8,859 bases of DNA, from assembly GCA_012521315.1 (NCBI GenBank), contig JAAYMP010000111.1, positions 1 through 8,859 of the forward strand, read 5' to 3'. Each line of letters begins with the position of its first letter. The first letter of the stretch is position 1. The position numbers and the translations under genes were made by a program. Source of the stretch: Bacillota bacterium (GTDB lineage Bacteria > Bacillota > UBA4882 > UBA10575). Under the pieces are notes generated by a model that was not told the DNA's origin, made no database searches, and saw only the letters and a list, made by a program, of their open reading frames with translations. Below, piece by piece: positions 6,528 through 8,859 of this stretch.

Positions 6528-7132
6528 AAGCCCTTGGTATTTACGGGGGAAGTTTTGACCCCATCCATCTTGGCCATCTTCTCCTGGCGGAAACCGCCCG
6601 GGAAGAGCTGGGTTTAGAGAAAGTAATCTTTGTACCCGCAGCCCAATCGCCAATGAAAACGCACCGCCCTTACATCAGTAATCCCGACCGGGTAGCGCTA
6701 ATAAGATTGGCCATCAGGGAGAACCCAGCTTTTGCCTTTTCGGAAGTGGAGCTAAAGCGTGAACCGCCCTCCTATACCGTGGATACCCTGTCCTTTTTTC
6801 GTCAGGCCTATCCCGGTCACGACCTGTTTCTGTTGATGGGTCAAGATTCTTTGAATACCATAACCGGTTGGCACCATTTTCAGCAACTTTTTTCGCTGGC
6901 CACCTTGGCGGTGGGGGTTCGTCCCGGCTTTCCGCCCCAATTGCCACCGGAGCTTGAAGCTTACCGCACGCCGTCCGCCCGGAGCAAAGGGATTGTCTTT
7001 TTCCACAATCCGGAGGTGGCCATCTCATCAAGCGCGATCCGTGAACGTCTCCGCACCGGCAAATCGGTCCGGTATTGGCTGGAACCGGAGGTGCTAAAGT
7101 ATATTTTGGCCAACAACCTCTACATTGAGTAA
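6524..7132 (+). CDS. nadD: Nicotinate-nucleotide adenylyltransferase
   Basis: NadD joins nicotinate mononucleotide with ATP to form deamido-NAD, a step shared by de novo and salvage NAD synthesis. The protein has 202 residues. The nucleotidyltransferase motif GGSFDPIHLGH is at 8-18, with the family pattern SYTVDTL at 83-89, MGQDSL at 105-110 and the ISSSAIR phosphate-binding motif at 167-173. Its ATG overlaps the proA stop as ATGA and no close ribosome binding site is seen, which implies translational coupling. In many Bacillota nadD sits directly between obg and yqeK; here proB and proA lie before it and an RRM gene after it, so the ancestral cluster has been interrupted. Identification is secure. 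Confidence 0.96.
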   Translation: MKALGIYGGSFDPIHLGHLLLAETAREELGLEKVIFVPAAQSPMKTHRPYISNPDRVALIRLAIRENPAFAFSEVELKREPPSYTVDTLSFFRQAYPGHDLFLLMGQDSLNTITGWHHFQQLFSLATLAVGVRPGFPPQLPPELEAYRTPSARSKGIVFFHNPEVAISSSAIRERLRTGKSVRYWLEPEVLKYILANNLYIE

Positions 7133-7195
7133 AATTTCCCGCTTTCCCCCGGTGTCTGCGCATGCCAACCGGCATCTGATCATCGTTCAATAATA

Positions 7196-7213
7196 TTTGC
7201 CCTGGCGGGCAAA
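7196..7213 (+). terminator. Hairpin after nadD, possible weak terminator
   Basis: TTTGCCC (7196-7202) and GGGCAAA (7207-7213) form a perfect 7-pair stem with a TGGC loop. The bases after it (ATAATTTT) make a poor U-tract, so termination may be partial. A second small hairpin, ATGCC/GGCAT (7162-7166 with 7171-7175), lies upstream. Confidence 0.45.
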
Positions 7214-7269
7214 ATAATTTTGGGCCTGCAAAGAACCTGTGATTCATGGCCGGAAACGAGGTGAAGCTG

Positions 7270-7527
7270 GTGAGTAAGACTCTGTATGTCGGCAATTTGC
7301 CCTGGGCCACTACAGACGAAGATTTGGCTGCTTTTTTTTCCAATGCGACGGAAGTATTGGCCAGTAGGGTAATTATAGACCGGGCAACCGGACGCTCAAA
7401 AGGTTTTGGCTTTGTTGAGGTGCCCGAGGAACAAGCCGAACAAGTGATTGCCATGATGAATGGCAAGGAATTAGGCGGGCGGGAGATCATTGTCAACGAA
7501 GCGCGGCCACTGAATACCACAAGCTGA
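7270..7527 (+). CDS. Stand-alone RRM RNA-binding protein
   Basis: This is a single RNA recognition motif protein that should bind single-stranded RNA in the cytoplasm; bacterial members of this family are poorly characterised. From GTG 7270 there are 85 residues. RNP2 is LYVGNL (5-10) and RNP1 is KGFGFVEV (44-51), giving the full beta-alpha-beta-beta-alpha-beta RRM plan with almost no tail (the glycine-rich end seen in cyanobacterial Rbp proteins is missing). GTG 7270 is chosen because GAGGTG (7258-7263) lies six bases before it and the protein then begins MSKTLYVGNLPW as relatives do; ATG 7246 is the alternative, giving 93 residues. Hairpins flank the gene on both sides, so it may be transcribed alone or by read-through from nadD. 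No convincing promoter was found in 7133-7269. The function in this cluster is unknown. Confidence 0.92.
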   Translation: MSKTLYVGNLPWATTDEDLAAFFSNATEVLASRVIIDRATGRSKGFGFVEVPEEQAEQVIAMMNGKELGGREIIVNEARPLNTTS

Positions 7528-7550
7528 GGGGGTGCTTGGCACCCCTTCTT
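7528..7550 (+). terminator. Probable terminator after the RRM gene
   Basis: GGGGTGC (7529-7535), a TTG loop and GCACCCC (7539-7545) form a strong seven-pair stem directly after the stop codon. G7528 and T7546 can extend it. The trailing TTCTTGCTT is an interrupted T-tract, so efficiency is uncertain. Confidence 0.7.
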
Positions 7551-7623
7551 GCTTGAACTTGAAAAGGTAAGCGTCGGTTTCGCCCGGTCAATTCTTGACT
7601 CGACGGCAGGGAAAAGCGGAGCC

Positions 7624-7651
7624 TTGTGGAAAAAGATTAATATACTATAAT
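7624..7651 (+). promoter_or_regulatory. Promoter of yqeK
   Basis: A perfect -10 box TATAAT (7646-7651) is preceded after 16 bases by TTGTGG (7624-7629), a partial -35 match. An overlapping TATACT (7641-7646) could be a second -10. Predicted transcription start is near 7658, leaving a very short leader before the ribosome binding site. Confidence 0.6.
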
Positions 7652-7676
7652 TAACCTTAGCTTAATGGGGGTCTTT

Positions 7677-8252
7677 ATGAACCTTGAAACCCTAAGCCGT
7701 AAATTGATTCAGACGCTTTCCCCGTCCCGTTTTCAACATTCCTTGCGGGTGATGAATTTTGCCCGGGAACTGGCTCGCCATTACCAAATTCCGGAGGAAC
7801 CAGTGGCGTTGGCGGCATTATTACACGATGTCGCCCGCGAAAAAGACGGCGCCGAGATGCTTGCCTTGGCCAGTTCTTACCAAATCCCGATCTTGCCCCT
7901 GGAAAAAAAAGCCCCCGTATTACTCCACGGACAGGTAGGAGCCGAGTTCTTAAAGCGCGAGTGGGCGATCACCGCCGAATCGGTCCTCGAGGCCGTAGCC
8001 TATCATGTGACGGGCGCGCCAAGGTTGGGGATCGTGGGCGAACTGACGATCATCGCCGACTTTGCCGAGCCGTCCCGCCAGTTTTTTGCCGCCCGAGTCG
8101 CGCGGGAGCTTGCCTTTCGGAGTCGCCTGGCGGCTTTAAATTACATCTATACTCAGAAAATCAGATATATTTTGGATGCCGGGTTTCTCCTGCATCCACT
8201 GACGGTGGAAGCCCGGAACCTGCTCTTGTTGAAAGAATCCGGTGAAGTGTAG
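7677..8252 (+). CDS. yqeK: YqeK family HD-domain hydrolase (Ap4A-type)
   Basis: YqeK proteins are HD-domain metal enzymes reported to split diadenosine tetraphosphate symmetrically into two ADP, so they may limit this alarmone. The start is ATG 7677, five bases after GGGGG (7667-7671); the ATG at 7665 overlaps that binding site and is less likely. The 191 residues show the metal-ligand pattern H21 (QHSLRV), H50-D51 (LLHDVAR), H84 (LLHG), H110 (YHVTG) and D128 (IIADFAEPSR). YHVTG has Val where relatives usually have Thr. In Bacillota yqeK commonly lies between nadD and rsfS, as it does here apart from the RRM gene. The stop codon falls in the first copy of a GTGTAG word that repeats in the following spacer. 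Confidence 0.94.
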   Translation: MNLETLSRKLIQTLSPSRFQHSLRVMNFARELARHYQIPEEPVALAALLHDVAREKDGAEMLALASSYQIPILPLEKKAPVLLHGQVGAEFLKREWAITAESVLEAVAYHVTGAPRLGIVGELTIIADFAEPSRQFFAARVARELAFRSRLAALNYIYTQKIRYILDAGFLLHPLTVEARNLLLLKESGEV

Positions 8253-8340
8253 ACGGGGAGTGAGTAGGTGTAGAGTGGGTGCATAGATGTGGTGTAGGCG
8301 AGGAGCAGGTATGGAAGAGGCGAAGAAGAGGCGAGGGGTA
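8247..8340 (+). repeat. Degenerate G-rich low-complexity spacer between yqeK and rsfS
   Basis: The + strand here is rich in G, A and T and very poor in C. GTGTAG occurs at 8247-8252, 8268-8273 and 8292-8297, marking units of about 21-24 bases that look like a decayed tandem repeat. A second word, GAAGAGGCGA, occurs twice in close tandem (8314-8323 and 8325-8334). No credible coding frame was found on either strand, nor any clear promoter or terminator. Confidence 0.55.
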
Positions 8341-8395
8341 AAGACCACACGGAAGGAAAGCACCGAAGGAAATCATGGTCGGAGGTTTAGGATGG

Positions 8396-8737
8396 ATGGA
8401 TCATGAGAAACTCTTATCCGCCGCCTATGCGGCAGTGATCGATCAGAAAGGGGAAGATCCGGTCCTTTTGGATCTGCGGGAGTTGACGGTGGTAACTGAT
8501 TATTTCTTAATCGCCACCGGCCGTAATCCCAATCACCTCAAGGCTTTGGCCGATCATCTCCTTGAAAAGCTTGACGCCTTGGGTTTAATCCCCTTTCGCC
8601 GGGAAGGGGATGAAGAGGCCAGGTGGATCCTAATGGACTACGGCTTTTTGGTTATCCACCTCTTGGGCCAGGACGAACGAGATTTTTACCGCTTGGAGGA
8701 GCTTTGGTACGGCGCCAAAAGATTAACCCCGACATAG
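8396..8737 (+). CDS. rsfS: Ribosomal silencing factor RsfS
   Basis: RsfS binds L14 on the 50S subunit and blocks joining with 30S, lowering translation in starvation. The start ATG 8396 lies ten bases after GGAGG (8381-8385) and gives 113 residues, the usual size; ATG 8375 would add seven residues that do not look conserved. Family features are DPVLLDLRELTVVTDYFLIATG, spanning about 23-44, the conserved Lys-Ala in HLKALADHLLEKL, and the C-terminal pattern of Trp, DYG, H and E residues ending RDFYRLEELWYGA. It probably shares a transcript with yqeK, since no terminator is seen between them. The TAG stop sits exactly at the edge of the inverted-repeat structure that fills the rest of the window, yet the protein looks complete. 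Confidence 0.96.
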   Translation: MDHEKLLSAAYAAVIDQKGEDPVLLDLRELTVVTDYFLIATGRNPNHLKALADHLLEKLDALGLIPFRREGDEEARWILMDYGFLVIHLLGQDERDFYRLEELWYGAKRLTPT

Positions 8738-8847
8738 TGTAAAATAGTTGTAGGACAAAAACGAACAAGAGATCATCCTTTTGGTAAAATAGAATCAGCA
8801 CAATCCCAATACCAAAGGAGTGATCTCTTGTGCATACTATTTTACAC
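8737..8847 (+). repeat. Long imperfect inverted repeat (hairpin) covering a translation start
   Basis: Three nested arms pair. GTGTAAAATAGT (8737-8748) is the exact complement of ACTATTTTACAC (8836-8847). ACAAGAGATCA (8765-8775) is the exact complement of TGATCTCTTGT (8821-8831). TCCTTTTGGTA (8776-8786) pairs with TACCAAAGGA (8810-8819) apart from one extra T. The loop is about 23 bases. The word TAAAATAG also occurs again at 8785-8792, so CTATTTTA (8837-8844) has two possible partners. The right arm contains a ribosome binding site and a GTG start. Confidence 0.85.
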
Positions 8848-8859
8848 CAAATCTGCGAA
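8738..8859 (+). mobile_element. Possible left end of an insertion sequence, truncated by the window
   Basis: Immediately after the rsfS stop the sequence becomes AT-rich and consists of an inverted-repeat structure leading into a new reading frame. This abrupt change is compatible with an insertion-sequence boundary near 8737. The right end, target-site duplication and transposase body are not in the window, so neither the element nor its family can be confirmed. Confidence 0.4.
8830..8859 (+). CDS. 5' end of an unidentified reading frame, possibly a transposase
   Basis: AAAGGAG (8814-8820) precedes a GTG at 8830, and the frame is open for the ten codons left in the window (MHTILHQICE if GTG is read as Met). 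TTG 8828, in another frame, is a weaker alternative. Ten residues are too few to assign a family. A long hairpin that hides the binding site and start, placed directly after a housekeeping stop codon, is a layout seen in insertion sequences, where it limits transposase made from outside transcripts. The transposase idea is inference only. Confidence 0.4.
   Translation, partial: MHTILHQICE

Noticed and set aside
7133..7269. Riboswitch before the RRM gene
   Set aside because: Only two short hairpins are present; nothing matches a known aptamer core that I can recognise.
6714..7520. 268-codon open frame on the minus strand
   Set aside because: It runs antisense across nadD, the intergenic hairpins and the RRM gene, all well supported on the + strand; its translation is rich in Pro, Arg, Ser and Cys and shows no domain.
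8136..8376. Overlapping minus-strand frames of 65-75 codons over the yqeK-rsfS spacer
   Set aside because: They result from the C- and T-rich complement of the low-complexity spacer, which lacks stops in several frames; the translations are Pro, Ser and Leu runs.
1..8859. CRISPR array, tRNA, rRNA or defence system
   Set aside because: No regularly spaced identical repeats, no cloverleaf or rRNA sequence noticed, and no nuclease, toxin or phage-like genes on either strand.

Overview
The window is a housekeeping segment from a Gram-positive bacterium, most likely a Clostridia-type member of the Bacillota. Four things suggest this. L27 is made with an N-terminal extension and is encoded next to its processing protease Prp. 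The order rng - rplU - prp - rpmA - obg - ... - nadD - yqeK - rsfS is typical of the phylum. A structured leader precedes rplU. Several genes have strong GGAGG-type ribosome binding sites and sigma-A-like promoters. All genes lie on the + strand. No genus can be named from the sequence alone.

Layout. Positions 1-1261 hold the 3' part of ribonuclease G. A strong promoter overlaps its stop codon, and a folded leader (about 1294-1380) precedes the ribosomal operon rplU-prp-rpmA (1390-2328), which ends at an intrinsic terminator (2331-2356). Next come obgE (2480-3751) and a small four-cysteine protein of unknown function (3778-3975), closed by a second terminator (4010-4036). A perfect -10 box then leads into proB-proA-nadD (4132-7132), where proA follows proB closely and nadD overlaps proA. 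After a hairpin come a stand-alone RRM RNA-binding protein (7270-7527), another hairpin, a promoter, yqeK (7677-8252), a low-complexity G-rich spacer, and rsfS (8396-8737). The last 122 bases carry a long imperfect hairpin that covers the ribosome binding site and GTG start of a reading frame running off the window. This may be the left end of an insertion sequence.

How the genes fit together. L21, L27, Prp, Obg and RsfS all act on the large ribosomal subunit: Prp trims L27, Obg is linked to 50S maturation, and RsfS silences the free 50S subunit. RNase G matures or degrades RNA. ProB and ProA supply the first two steps of proline synthesis, NadD makes the NAD dinucleotide, and YqeK belongs to a family of dinucleoside tetraphosphate hydrolases. 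Apart from the unknown small protein, the RRM gene and the terminal element, the content is conventional. I found no clear undescribed multi-gene system. The points most worth a second look are the small Cys-rich protein, the RRM gene placed between nadD and yqeK, the hairpin-masked start at the right end, and the degenerate repeat before rsfS.
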